Shown: piece after piece, positions 41,038-49,194 of the stretch
Layout of the letters: each line of letters begins with the position of its first letter
How positions within the stretch are numbered: the first letter of the stretch is position 1
DNA from: Plantibacter flavus
GTDB taxonomy: Bacteria; Actinomycetota; Actinomycetes; Actinomycetales; Microbacteriaceae
Reading direction: 5' to 3'
NCBI RefSeq assembly: GCF_900177615.1
Contig: NZ_FXAP01000002.1
Coordinates: forward strand, 124,001-188,000
Length of the DNA: 64,000 nt
The notes under the pieces: model-generated
What the model was told of the DNA's origin: nothing
Database searches by the model: none
Seen by the model: the letters and a program-made list of their open reading frames with translations, nothing else
Program-made: the position numbers and the translations under genes

Positions 41038-42273
41038 TCAGCGCGCTGATCGGGCGCGCACCACGGCGGCCGTGCCCGCGGCGATCGCGACGACCGTGCC
41101 GTAGCCGAGGACCGTGGCGTGGAGCCCGATGGCCGAGGCGAGGAGACCCGCGATGACGGCCGGGACCCCGAAGGACAGGTAGGCGACGATGTACAGCGCG
41201 GCGAAGAGCTCAGCGCGTTCGTCGGCCGGCGCGAGCGGGACGAGCGAGGCGATCGTGCCCATGAACGCCGTGCCGAAGCCGGTGCCGGCGATCACGACGG
41301 CGACCACCGCGATCGGGAGCGACCCGAGGATCAGCGCGACGAGCAGGAGGACGGTCCCGGCGGACAGTGCGGACGCCCCGTAGACGGCCGCGACGACGGG
41401 TCGGCGACGGTGGAGCACCGCGGCGGCGACGGCTCCCGCGGCCGGCAGCAGCCCGATGAGGAGCGCCCCTCCGAGCTGGCCGTCCACGCCGAGCTCCGTG
41501 TGCATGATGCTCGGCCCGAGGGAGAGGAACAGCCCGCCGGTCGCCCACCCACCGAGGACGATCGGGATGCTCACGACGAACAACCGTCGGGCGTCGACGG
41601 GGACGGCTGCGCGAGGTCGGATGGCGCGGGCCCATCCGGGAGCGCGGGCGGAGGTCTCCGGCACGATCCAGATGGACGCCGCGATGAGCAGGTAGGAGAT
41701 CGCCAGCGGCAGGAACGTCCAGCTCGACGGGTCGGCGACCGTCTGCAGCAGGACGCCCGCGAGGATCGTGCCGGAGGCGAGACCGATCATCGGTGCGATG
41801 GCGTTCAGCAGGGTCGCCGCACGTGGGCGCTCGGGCGGGGCCAGATCGATGATGGTCGCCGACAGTGTGGAGAGCAGTGCCCCACTGGCGAGACCTTGGA
41901 GCACGCGGGCGAGGTACAGCAGTGCTCCGGAGTCGACGTGCCAGAGGAGCAGCATGCTCGCGGCGAGCACGACGAACCCTGCGGTGATCACCGGGCGGCG
42001 TCCGAGGTGGTCCGAGACCGAGCCGATCGTGAGGAGCGCGACGAGCAGGGCGAGCGCGTAGGCCGAGAAGGCGATGGTGACACCGATCGGGCCGATGCCG
42101 AGCCGCTCCTGGAGCTCCGGGTAGAACGGTGACGGAGCGCTGGCGCCGGCGAGCATGAGCGTGCTGCCGAGCCCCGCGAGGACGAAGCCGAAGCGACGAC
42201 GCGGCAGCACGGGCGCGCCGGCGGCCGCGGTGGGCACGGGTCGGGTCTGGGGTGACGGGGTCGTCGTCTGCAC
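41038..42273 (-). CDS. Major facilitator superfamily exporter
   Basis: A 411-residue MFS transporter with twelve predicted membrane segments. The loop 2-3 motif is GSVSDHLGRRPVITAG, and motif C-like sequences appear in segment 5 (LLNAIAPMIGLASGTILAG), as in drug:H+ antiporters. The GTG at 42273 was chosen because AAGGA lies ten bases upstream; a TTG start at 42297 has no site. Divergent from an ArsR-type regulator, which probably represses it. Substrate unknown; antibiotic or toxic-compound efflux is the usual role of such pairs. Confidence 0.85.
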   Translation of the reverse strand: MQTTTPSPQTRPVPTAAAGAPVLPRRRFGFVLAGLGSTLMLAGASAPSPFYPELQERLGIGPIGVTIAFSAYALALLVALLTIGSVSDHLGRRPVITAGFVVLAASMLLLWHVDSGALLYLARVLQGLASGALLSTLSATIIDLAPPERPRAATLLNAIAPMIGLASGTILAGVLLQTVADPSSWTFLPLAISYLLIAASIWIVPETSARAPGWARAIRPRAAVPVDARRLFVVSIPIVLGGWATGGLFLSLGPSIMHTELGVDGQLGGALLIGLLPAAGAVAAAVLHRRRPVVAAVYGASALSAGTVLLLVALILGSLPIAVVAVVIAGTGFGTAFMGTIASLVPLAPADERAELFAALYIVAYLSFGVPAVIAGLLASAIGLHATVLGYGTVVAIAAGTAAVVRARSAR

Positions 42274-42337
42274 GGGGCGGGCATCCTTTGGTTCCAAAAA
42301 TGTCGAACGATTGGACGATACGCGCTTTCCGCTGATT

Positions 42338-42355
42338 GTTCAACTATTATCGAAC
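42338..42355. promoter_or_regulatory. Possible operator between MFS and ArsR genes
   Basis: GTTC (42338-42341) and GAAC (42352-42355) flank AACTATTATC in an AT-rich stretch immediately before the ArsR start. Weak symmetry; assigned mainly by position in a divergent repressor/transporter pair. Confidence 0.4.
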
Positions 42356-42356
42356 C

Positions 42357-42671
42357 ATGCCTGCACCAGCCGATCTCACGCACCCCGACCGCGAGGCGAT
42401 CGAGCTGCCGGCCGTGCTCTTCGCGCTCAGCGATCCCGACCGACTCGAGATGGTTCGGCAACTCCGGGACGGCCCGATGGACGCCGCGAACTGCACCGCC
42501 CTCGACCCCACGATCCCGAAGTCGACGAAGTCCCACCTCATGAAGGTGCTCCGCGAGGCCGGCGTCATCCGGAACGAGCCGAACGGTCGCCACCGCACGC
42601 TCACCCTGCGGCGTGACGACCTCGACACCCGGTTCCCGGGCCTCCTCGACGCCGTCCTCGACGCCGACTGA
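42357..42671 (+). CDS. ArsR-family regulator of the adjacent MFS gene
   Basis: A 104-residue winged-helix protein. ELPAVLFALSDPDRLEMVRQLRDGPMDAANCTALDPTIPKSTKSHLMKVLREAGVIRNEPNGRHRTLTLRRDDLDTRFPGLLDAVL fits ArsR, with the recognition helix at KSTKSHLMKVLR. A single Cys in NCTAL is not enough for the classic metal site. Divergent from the MFS exporter, so it probably controls its expression in response to the exported compound. Confidence 0.86.
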   Translation: MPAPADLTHPDREAIELPAVLFALSDPDRLEMVRQLRDGPMDAANCTALDPTIPKSTKSHLMKVLREAGVIRNEPNGRHRTLTLRRDDLDTRFPGLLDAVLDAD

Positions 42672-42772
42672 CCGGCGCTCCCACCCCTCGGGTTCGCAGC
42701 TCACGGACGGGAACTGCCAGAATCGTCAGCGCGGTGATCCACCGCTCACACGACGACAGGGGGCTGGGGAAC

Positions 42773-43090
42773 ATGGGAACGCTGCGGTACGGGAACGAAG
42801 CACTCGAACTCGAGGACCGGACCCTCGCCCATGTGCAGATGGTCGTCGTCTCCAAACTCCGCAAGGGTGAGGCGTTCCTCCTCTCGTGGACGATCGACCC
42901 CGCGCACGGCTCGGGCCGCTACGCGATCTGGATCGAGACCGGTGTCCCCATCGTCTTCCGGTTCACCGGCTCCCGCCCGGTCGCGCTCAACCGCGCCTGG
43001 TTGCAGGCCATGCTCGACCGCACCTACACGCCGGCGGGGCTCGAGCTCATGCCGGAGACCGACCACCCGGAGCTGGCCGCCGACAACTGA
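42773..43090 (+). CDS. DUF7882-type small protein
   Basis: A 105-residue soluble protein of a family seen widely in Microbacteriaceae and often mislabelled as ATP-dependent DNA ligase. The pattern is MGTLRYGNEALELEDRTLAHVQMVVVSKLRKGEAFLLSW, then GSGRYAIWIETGVPIVFRFTGSRPVALNRAWLQAMLDRTYTPAGLELMPE. There is no ligase lysine motif (KxDG), so ligase activity is not supported. Function unknown. The GGGGGCTGGGG leader supplies a G-rich ribosome site. Confidence 0.8.
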   Translation: MGTLRYGNEALELEDRTLAHVQMVVVSKLRKGEAFLLSWTIDPAHGSGRYAIWIETGVPIVFRFTGSRPVALNRAWLQAMLDRTYTPAGLELMPETDHPELAADN

Positions 43091-43326
43091 GGCACGGCAA
43101 CCGGCACGATCCCGAGTAGCACAAGCGATCCGACCGTTCAAGCATCGGCCGTCCGACACGTGCTCGATTACCATCGGATCATCGAAGGTCGGGGACTTCT
43201 GAGAGTCGGCTCGAGCGGTGCCTGGAGGGCCCGCAGCGCGCGGTCGAAATCGTCGAAGACATTCGGAGGCGGGTCACACGGATCAGACCGTGCGGCCCGC
43301 CTCGCTGTTCCACCTCGAGCCACGGC

Positions 43327-43848
43327 TCAGTGCTGCGGCTGCCCCTCGGGCTCGGTGCGGTCGATCGAGTCGACAGCCTCGCGCATGCGGTCGAGGAAGT
43401 CGACGATGCCCGCAGCGACCTCCGGTTCGATCCCGGTGGTCGCCCCCATCATGCGGTGGTGCATGTGACTGAGCGTCTTGCGGACCTCCGAGTCGGCGAA
43501 GTCGGTGGTCGAGACGGTGACGCGGCGACGGTCGGTCTCGCTCGGCCGACGGACGACGTGACCCGCCGCCTCCAGGCGGTCGAGCATGACCGTGACCGAT
43601 GAGGTCTTGATGCCGAGGTAGGCACCGAGATCCGTGGGGCTGACCAGGCGGTGCTCCTGCTTGGCGCGCAGCATGAACCGCAGCGCGAGGAGGTCGTTCT
43701 CCCCCATGTGCATCTCGTCGCGCGTCCGACGACGCATGGCTGCCTCAGCGGCACGGTAGAGACGCATGGCCTCGAGCATGCGGCGGCCTCGCTCATGCTC
43801 GTCCTGTTCGTACCAGTAGTGCTGGGCGTCAACGGCTTGGGCGGTCAT
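43327..43848 (-). CDS. MarR-family regulator
   Basis: A 173-residue MarR-like protein. MGENDLLALRFMLRAKQEHRLVSPTDLGAYLGIKTSSVTVMLDRLEAAGHVVRRPSETDRRRVTVSTTDFADSEV is the winged-helix core with the wing arginines (ETDRRR). A long N-terminal helix precedes it and an acidic tail (DRTEPEGQ) ends it. The ATG at 43848 was used rather than a TTG at 43857. Divergent from the small membrane gene that begins the sigma-factor operon and may regulate it. Confidence 0.85.
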   Translation of the reverse strand: MTAQAVDAQHYWYEQDEHERGRRMLEAMRLYRAAEAAMRRRTRDEMHMGENDLLALRFMLRAKQEHRLVSPTDLGAYLGIKTSSVTVMLDRLEAAGHVVRRPSETDRRRVTVSTTDFADSEVRKTLSHMHHRMMGATTGIEPEVAAGIVDFLDRMREAVDSIDRTEPEGQPQH

Positions 43849-43979
43849 GAAATCCAACAGTAGTCGTTCTCGTAACGAGGTTGTCTAGCGGAGTCCGGAT
43901 CCCGATGTCAAGTGGGGTACATGCAGACGCATGAATAACTAGATTCTCTAACAACACGAACGTTGAGCAAGGAGCAGTC

Positions 43980-44282
43980 ATGAGCACGGTGTTGGAGCGA
44001 GGCACGACGACCACGGTCGCCTGGGCTGAGCCGGACGCGACCCTCTGGGTCGCCTCGGTCGACGGCGAGTACGCCGGCATGGTCGAGTTCCGGGACGGCC
44101 GCTTCGTCGCCGCCTCGAGCACCGGTAAGGACCTCGGGGTCTTCGTCTCCCTGCTCCGCGCCAAGGAGGCGGTGGAGAACGGCCCGGCGAAGACGCTCCA
44201 GTTTCCGTACGTCGCCGCGGTCGCCGCGTCCGCGATCGTGTCCGCGACCGCCGTCGCCTTCACCGCGTTCGCCGTCCTCTAA
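43980..44282 (+). CDS. Small membrane protein at the head of a sigma-factor operon
   Basis: A 100-residue protein. Residues 1-70 are soluble (VAWAEPDATLWVASVDGEYAGMVEFRDGRFVAASSTGKDLGVFVSLLRAKEAVENG), ending in one membrane segment (VAAVAASAIVSATAVAFTAFAVL). AAGGAG precedes the ATG. The sigma gene starts 7 bp after its stop, so they are cotranscribed. The layout, a small sensor-like domain on a C-terminal anchor, could serve in signal transmission to the sigma factor, but no family was recognised. Confidence 0.72.
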   Translation: MSTVLERGTTTTVAWAEPDATLWVASVDGEYAGMVEFRDGRFVAASSTGKDLGVFVSLLRAKEAVENGPAKTLQFPYVAAVAASAIVSATAVAFTAFAVL

Positions 44283-44289
44283 CCACACC

Positions 44290-44841
44290 GTGAAGCGCTC
44301 GCTCGAGGTCCTCCCGGACGGCATCCTCGCCGAGCGTGCAGCCGACGGAGACGCCACCGCCTTCGAGGTCCTCGTCTTCCGGCACGGTTCCCTCATGCGC
44401 GCCTACGCCGTCCGCGTGCTGGGCAACCAGTCGGAGGCGGAGGACGTCGTGCAGGACGTCCTCATCCAGGCGTGGGGCCAGCTGGACCGACTGAACGACC
44501 CGAACGCGGTGAAGTCCTGGCTGATGCGCATGGTCTCGAACCGGGCGATCGACCGCATCAGACGCCGCCGCGAACACAGCGAGATCGAGGATTGGAATGC
44601 CCCCGCCCCGTCCCATCAGTCCCCGGAACGGGTCGTCGAGGTGCGCATGCAGATGAGCGCACTCGCATCGGTCCTCGACCGACTGCCCGCCATGCAGCGC
44701 GAGTGCTGGATGCTCAAGGAGACGGGCGGGCTGTCCTACGTCGAGATCGCCGAGTCGCTCGGAGTCCCGGCGTCGACGGTGCGCGGCCAACTCGCGCGAG
44801 CCAGACAGACCGTGCTGCGGGAGATGGAGGTGTGGCGATGA
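44290..44841 (+). CDS. ECF sigma factor
   Basis: A 183-residue extracytoplasmic-function sigma factor. Region 2 is DATAFEVLVFRHGSLMRAYAVRVLGNQSEAEDVVQDVLIQAWGQLDRLNDPNAVKSWLMRMVSNRAIDRIRRRRE and region 4 is LASVLDRLPAMQRECWMLKETGGLSYVEIAESLGVPASTVRGQLARARQTVLREM. It directs RNA polymerase to envelope-stress-type promoters. The start is GTG. Its stop overlaps the next start (ATGA), and the downstream proteins have Asp23/Gls24 domains, suggesting an envelope-stress operon with the second gene as possible anti-sigma. Confidence 0.9.
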   Translation: MKRSLEVLPDGILAERAADGDATAFEVLVFRHGSLMRAYAVRVLGNQSEAEDVVQDVLIQAWGQLDRLNDPNAVKSWLMRMVSNRAIDRIRRRREHSEIEDWNAPAPSHQSPERVVEVRMQMSALASVLDRLPAMQRECWMLKETGGLSYVEIAESLGVPASTVRGQLARARQTVLREMEVWR

Positions 44842-45455
44842 GCGACGACGACCACGAGTCCATGCTCGACGGCCTGGCCGGTGCCGACCTCGACGGGCAC
44901 ACCATCGACGAGCTCTCCGACTACCTCGACAGCGGCCGCGAGCCCCTCGACCCCGACATCGAAGCCTCCCCAGGCTGCCAACTCGCGCTCGACGCCCTGC
45001 TCCGGCTGCGCACCCAGACTTGGGCGCTGCTCAAGTCGGAGGCGGCGACGCACTCCGAGCAGGACCGCTCCTGGATGCACGCGGTCCTCCAGAACATCTC
45101 GCTCGAGGCGCACGCCGGTCGGGACATCCCGCTCAGGCATCCGGACCCCGAGGTGCACCTGCGCATCACGGAGGGCTCCGTCCGCACCCTGATCCGCGGG
45201 GTGGGCGACAGCGTCGGCGGGGTCATCGTCGGTCGGGTCCGCCTCGACGGCGATGTGACGACCCTGGACGCGCCCGTCACGGTGGCGATCACCGCCTCGG
45301 CCGCGTTCGGCAACAACCTCGAACGGCTGTCGCAGCTCATCCGGGATCGCGTCGTCGCGGAACTGGCCACGCACACCGAGCTCAACGTGGTCGCCGTCGA
45401 CGTCACGATCATCGACATCCACACGCAGCGCGTCGCCCGGCCGGAGGACTCCTGA
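44838..45455 (+). CDS. Asp23/Gls24-family protein with anti-sigma-like N-terminus
   Basis: A 205-residue protein. The N-terminal 60 residues (IDELSDYLDSGREPLDPDIEASPGCQLALDALLRLRTQTWALL) resemble the helical zinc-finger-type anti-sigma domains (the ELxxYLDG...C pattern) but with only one Cys and no His/Cys pair. The C-terminal 100 residues are Asp23-like (VRTLIRGVGDSVGGVIVGRVRLDG, VAITASAAFGNNLERLSQLIRDRVVAELATHTELNVVAVDVTIIDI). Asp23 proteins coat the membrane and respond to envelope stress. Coupled by overlap to the sigma factor upstream and to the next gene (TGATG). Confidence 0.8.
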   Translation: MSDDDHESMLDGLAGADLDGHTIDELSDYLDSGREPLDPDIEASPGCQLALDALLRLRTQTWALLKSEAATHSEQDRSWMHAVLQNISLEAHAGRDIPLRHPDPEVHLRITEGSVRTLIRGVGDSVGGVIVGRVRLDGDVTTLDAPVTVAITASAAFGNNLERLSQLIRDRVVAELATHTELNVVAVDVTIIDIHTQRVARPEDS

Positions 45456-45811
45456 TGGACACCGATGCCGCACTCTCGCAGCAGCTCACCGCCGTCGTCG
45501 CCGCGACACCGGGGGTCACGACGGTCTACGCGTCCGGGTCGCCGATCCGTGCGGTCCTGAGGTCCGTCGCCGATGCGGTCGGTCGTGACGACGAGGAGCC
45601 GACGAAGGTGGCCGTCGGTCGTGGAGCCGACGGCGCGCTGACGATCGGCGCGACGATCGGCGTGACCGATGGGGCTCCGGTCCCGGCGACCCTCCGTCTC
45701 GTCGGCGATGCGATCCGCGGAGTGCTCGCGACGTCGATGGAGGGGACGGCGATCCACGAGATCGACGTCCGCGTGTGCCGGATCGAAGAGGGCGCCGCAG
45801 CCACACGGTGA
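45455..45811 (+). CDS. Asp23-operon companion protein
   Basis: A 118-residue protein with alternating helices and strands: LTAVVAATPGVTTVYASGSPIRAVLRSVADAVGRD, KVAVGRGADGALTIGATIGVTDGAPVPATLRLVGDAIRGVLATS and HEIDVRVCRIE. The last part parallels the C-terminal helix-strand of Asp23-like domains (a helix followed by V-x-V-x-V), so it may be a divergent Asp23 half. Its ATG overlaps the upstream TGA, so it is translated with the Asp23 protein. No membrane segment or signal peptide. Confidence 0.72.
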   Translation: MDTDAALSQQLTAVVAATPGVTTVYASGSPIRAVLRSVADAVGRDDEEPTKVAVGRGADGALTIGATIGVTDGAPVPATLRLVGDAIRGVLATSMEGTAIHEIDVRVCRIEEGAAATR

Positions 45812-45832
45812 CCGGGTTCCAGCGGCGAGGCG

Positions 45833-46771
45833 TCAGACGGGCGCCGGCTCCTGCTGCACGGTCGGCGCGTTCCCGGTCGTCCGCGCGCGGTGGCGGCGTT
45901 CGATCGCCTGGCCGACATAGCTCGCCACGATGATCAGCGCCGCACCGAGCGCACCCAGCGGTCCGATCACCTCCCCCGCGATGAGCACGCCGACGAGGAG
46001 CGCCCAGACGGGTTCCGTCCCCATGAGGATGCTGGCGCGCGAGGCCGAGGTCCGCCGCACCGCCCACAGCTGGACGACGAACGCGAACACGGAACACAGC
46101 AGACCGAGGAACAGCACGTCCAACCAGCCACGCAGATCGAGCAGCGTGACAGCTGCCGCGAGCCCGTCACCGGCGATGAGGCTGAACGCCCCGGCGCACA
46201 CGAGCATCTGGACGAACACCACGCCGAGCGTGCTGTCGCTGCGACCTCTCGTCAGGTGCGCACTCGACGTCACGTGCACCGCGCGGACGACTGCGGCGGC
46301 GATCACGAGCGCGTCGCCCGCCGTGGGGGCGCGGAGACCGCCGTCCGACACGAGCAGCGCGACACCGACCACGGCTGCGACCGCGGCGACGAAGTAGGAC
46401 CGCGGGAGCCAGGACCGCGATGCAACACCGTCGAGCACCGGTGTCATGACGAGCGCGAGGCTGATGAGCAAACCGGCGTTCGTCGCCGAGGTCAGGTGCA
46501 CGCCCCACGTCTCGAGGCCGATGATCGCGGCCTGCGAGCAGCCGAGCGCCGCCGCGATCAGCAGGCCCCGTCCGCGCGGGAGCCGCTCCCGTCGCACGAG
46601 GCAGATGAGCCCGATGGCGATCACCGCCACCAGGAAGCGCAGGGCGACCGCGGCCGGCACACCGGTGACGGCCGCGAGGTCCTTCGCCGCGAGGAAGCTG
46701 GCGCCCCACACCGCTGCGACCCCGACGAGCAGCACGTCGACGATGAGTTCGGAGGGTGCGCGGCGGGCCAT
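45833..46771 (-). CDS. EamA/DMT-superfamily transporter
   Basis: A 312-residue drug/metabolite transporter with ten predicted membrane segments in two EamA repeats. The first begins VDVLLVGVAAVWGASFLAAKDLAAVTGVPAAVALRFLVA and the second ends RRTSASRASILMGTEPVWALLVGVLIAGEVIGPLGALGAALIIVASYVG. Members export amino acids or other metabolites. The ATG at 46771 follows GGAGAG and removes a 50-residue non-homologous extension. Divergent from a LysR regulator that probably controls it. Confidence 0.86.
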   Translation of the reverse strand: MARRAPSELIVDVLLVGVAAVWGASFLAAKDLAAVTGVPAAVALRFLVAVIAIGLICLVRRERLPRGRGLLIAAALGCSQAAIIGLETWGVHLTSATNAGLLISLALVMTPVLDGVASRSWLPRSYFVAAVAAVVGVALLVSDGGLRAPTAGDALVIAAAVVRAVHVTSSAHLTRGRSDSTLGVVFVQMLVCAGAFSLIAGDGLAAAVTLLDLRGWLDVLFLGLLCSVFAFVVQLWAVRRTSASRASILMGTEPVWALLVGVLIAGEVIGPLGALGAALIIVASYVGQAIERRHRARTTGNAPTVQQEPAPV

Positions 46772-46843
46772 GCCGCTACTCTCCAGGAGACGGACACGAT
46801 AGAACAACAGCCAGTGTCTGGATCGACGATGAAGGAAACGCTT

Positions 46844-47767
46844 ATGGAACCCGCGCGCCTCCGCCTCCTCCGCGAACTCGGTGACCGTGGCAGCGTCGCC
46901 GCGGTCGCTGCAGCCATGCATGTCAGTGCCTCAGCCGTGTCGCAGCAGCTCGCCGCACTGCAGGCCACCATGCCGGTGCCGCTCACCGAGAAGCACGGGC
47001 GTCGCCTCGTCCTCACGGAGGCCGGCGAAGCCCTCGCGGTCGCCGCCGCGCGCGTCGAGGAGGCTCTCGCCGAGGCCAGGGACGCCGTGGACTCCTTCCT
47101 CCAACACGAGCAGCGCCCCGTGAGCGTCTCCGCGTTCCACAGCGCGGGGCTGGCGTTCTTCGGACCGCTGCTCGCGAGCGGCCCGATCCCCGGAGTCGAT
47201 GCGACCGGTCCGGTTCCGCGGCTCATCCTCGCCGACGCCGACGTCGCGCAGGACCGGTTCGCCGGTCTCACGGCGGACTACGACCTCGTCATCGCCCACC
47301 GGCTCCCGCACGAGCCGGCCTGGCCGCTCGACCGCCTCGTCGTGACGCCGCTGCTCGTCGAACCCCTCGACATCGCGATGCACGAGGCGCATCCGCTCGC
47401 GGCGCGGTCGGAGCTGCGACCGGAGGATCTGCGCGACGAACGCTGGATCTCCACGCACGAGGGCTTCCCGCTCGCCGGCGTCCTCCATCATCTGGGCGCA
47501 TTGAGCGGCCGGGCACCGCGGATCGACCACCGCATCAACGAGTTCTCGGTCGCCGCCCAGGTCGTCCGCACGGGGGCTGCGATCGCCGTCATGCCGCGCA
47601 CCACGGCGGCCCCGTTGGCCGTCGACGGCATGGTCCTCCGACCGGTCGCCGGCGCGGTCCTCGTCCGACACGTCGACGTCCTGGCGAGACCGGAGGCGAT
47701 GGCACGGTCCGCGGTCCGGTCGGTGCTCACCAGCCTCCAGCGCGTGGCCACCGACGCGGCACACTGA
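46844..47767 (+). CDS. LysR-type regulator
   Basis: A 307-residue LysR protein. The HTH (ARLRLLRELGDRGSVAAVAAAMHVSASAVSQQLAALQATMPVPLTEKHGRRLVLTEAGEAL) is followed by the linker helix and a two-lobed ligand domain, with DYDLVIAHRLPHEPAWPLDRLVVTPLLVEPLDIAMHEAHPLA and VVRTGAAIAVMPRTTA. The start at 46844 follows AAGGA; an in-frame ATG at 46829 is possible. Divergent from the EamA transporter, its likely target, as in ArgP/lysE-type export loci. Ligand unknown. Confidence 0.87.
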   Translation: MEPARLRLLRELGDRGSVAAVAAAMHVSASAVSQQLAALQATMPVPLTEKHGRRLVLTEAGEALAVAAARVEEALAEARDAVDSFLQHEQRPVSVSAFHSAGLAFFGPLLASGPIPGVDATGPVPRLILADADVAQDRFAGLTADYDLVIAHRLPHEPAWPLDRLVVTPLLVEPLDIAMHEAHPLAARSELRPEDLRDERWISTHEGFPLAGVLHHLGALSGRAPRIDHRINEFSVAAQVVRTGAAIAVMPRTTAAPLAVDGMVLRPVAGAVLVRHVDVLARPEAMARSAVRSVLTSLQRVATDAAH

Positions 47768-47857
47768 GCGCGTACCAGCCCTCCGCCGGAAGGTCCACCC
47801 CCGACCGTTCGACGCCCGGGAGGCGCAGGGTGGAAGGACAACGACGAAGGAGCATCC

Positions 47858-49039
47858 ATGCGCGCACTCACGTACCAGGGTCGCCGGTCGGTGTCGGTCG
47901 AGACCGTCCCGGACCCCGCGATCACCGCCCCCACCGATGCGATCATCCGTGTCACCTCGGCAGCCATCTGCGGCTCCGACCTCCACCTCTACGAACTGTT
48001 CGGCCCGTTCCTCGACCGCGGCGACGTGCTCGGCCACGAGACGATGGGCGTCGTCGAAGCCGTCGGCTCCGAGGTCACCCGCGTCGCGGTCGGCGACCGG
48101 GTCGTCATCCCGTTCACCATCGCGTGCGGCGAGTGCTTCATGTGTCGCAACGGGCTGCAGTCGCAGTGCGAGACGACACAGGTGAAGGAGCACGGCAGCG
48201 GCGCCTCCCTGTACGGCTACACGAAACTCTACGGTCAGGTCCCGGGCGGACAGGCCGAGTTCCTGCAGGTGCGGCTCGCCGACGCGAACTGCATCGTCGT
48301 CGGTCGCGACCTGCCCGACGAGTCCTACCTCTACCTGAGCGACATCCTCCCGACCGCCTGGCAGGGCGTCGAGTACGCCGAGGTGCCGGACGGCGGCTCG
48401 ATCACCGTGCTCGGCCTGGGCCCGGTCGGCCAGCTCGCGGCTCGCATCGCCAAGCACCGCGGTCTCGAGGTCTTCGCCGTGGACCCGGTGCCGGAGCGCC
48501 GCGCCCTCGCCGAGCGCCACGGCATCCGTGCACTCGACCTCTCCGACGACGTGGTCGCTGAGCTCCGCGACGCCACCGGCGGGCGCGGCCCGGACGGGGT
48601 CGTCGACGCCGTCGGCATGGAGGCCCACGGCTCACCGATCGCGGCTGCGGCGCAGACGGCCGTCGGCGTGCTGCCCGACGCGATCGCGCGACCGGCCATG
48701 GAGCACGCCGGCATCGACCGGCTCGCCGCCCTGCACACCGCACTCGAGCTCGTCCGCCGTGGCGGCGTCGTGTCCCTGAGCGGCGTCTACGCCGGTGAGG
48801 CGGACATCATGCCGATGAAGTCGATGTTCGACAAGCAGGTGTCACTCCGGATGGGTCAGTGCAACGTCGCCCGCTGGATCCCGACGCTGCTCCCCCTCGT
48901 CGAGGACAGCACCGACCCGCTCGGCGTGCTCGACCTCGCGACCCACCGGGTGCCGCTCGCCGAAGCTCCGGCGATGTACGAGACGTTCCAGAAGAAGGAG
49001 GACGGCTGCATCAAGGTCGTCCTGAAGCCGTCGGCGTAG
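47858..49039 (+). CDS. Glutathione-independent formaldehyde-dehydrogenase-like alcohol dehydrogenase
   Basis: A 393-residue zinc-dependent dehydrogenase. Zinc ligands are in AAICGSDLHLYE and GHETMGVV; the structural zinc loop is ACGECFMCRNGLQSQC; the cofactor motif is VLGLGPVGQLAARIAKHRGLEVFAVDPVPERRALA. The long insertion (VKEHGSGASLYGYTKLYGQVPGGQAEFLQVRLADANC) is typical of the FDH-like branch of medium-chain dehydrogenases, which oxidise formaldehyde or other aldehydes and alcohols, often with bound NAD. AAGGAG precedes the ATG. The last 39 bases are repeated 71 bp downstream. Confidence 0.88.
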   Translation: MRALTYQGRRSVSVETVPDPAITAPTDAIIRVTSAAICGSDLHLYELFGPFLDRGDVLGHETMGVVEAVGSEVTRVAVGDRVVIPFTIACGECFMCRNGLQSQCETTQVKEHGSGASLYGYTKLYGQVPGGQAEFLQVRLADANCIVVGRDLPDESYLYLSDILPTAWQGVEYAEVPDGGSITVLGLGPVGQLAARIAKHRGLEVFAVDPVPERRALAERHGIRALDLSDDVVAELRDATGGRGPDGVVDAVGMEAHGSPIAAAAQTAVGVLPDAIARPAMEHAGIDRLAALHTALELVRRGGVVSLSGVYAGEADIMPMKSMFDKQVSLRMGQCNVARWIPTLLPLVEDSTDPLGVLDLATHRVPLAEAPAMYETFQKKEDGCIKVVLKPSA

Positions 49040-49109
49040 CTGCATTTCTCGGCGTGACCTGACGGCACCGGGACGGCTGCATCAAGGTCGTCCTGAAGCC
49101 GTCGGCGTA
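49000..49109 (+). repeat. 39-bp direct repeat of the dehydrogenase 3' end
   Basis: Bases 49000-49038 and 49071-49109 are identical. The second copy lies wholly beyond the stop and would encode the same end (DGCIKVVLKPSA) with a TAA in place of TAG. The 32 bases between are unrelated. It looks like a local duplication or the scar of recombination with a paralogue at the gene end. Confidence 0.85.
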
Positions 49110-49126
49110 ACCGCCCACGGTACGAA

Positions 49127-49158
49127 ACGACCCGCGCCGATCATTCGGCGCGGGTCGT
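49127..49158. terminator. Strong bidirectional terminator
   Basis: ACGACCCGCGCCGA (49127-49140) and TCGGCGCGGGTCGT (49145-49158) form a perfect 14-bp stem with the tetraloop TCAT, followed by CTCGTGT rather than a T run. It lies between the convergent dehydrogenase and glucose-6-phosphate dehydrogenase genes. Confidence 0.85.
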
Positions 49159-49194
49159 CTCGTGTCAGGCGGTCAGCAGTGCGTCAGGACCCGG

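Noticed and set aside
42773-43090. ATP-dependent DNA ligase
   Set aside because: This label is often attached to the family, but the 105-residue protein lacks the KxDG lysine motif and any ligase domain.
43091-43468. Frame of about 100 codons from 43160
   Set aside because: It runs into the antisense strand of the MarR gene and has irregular composition; the 236-bp gap is probably just 3' ends of two converging genes.
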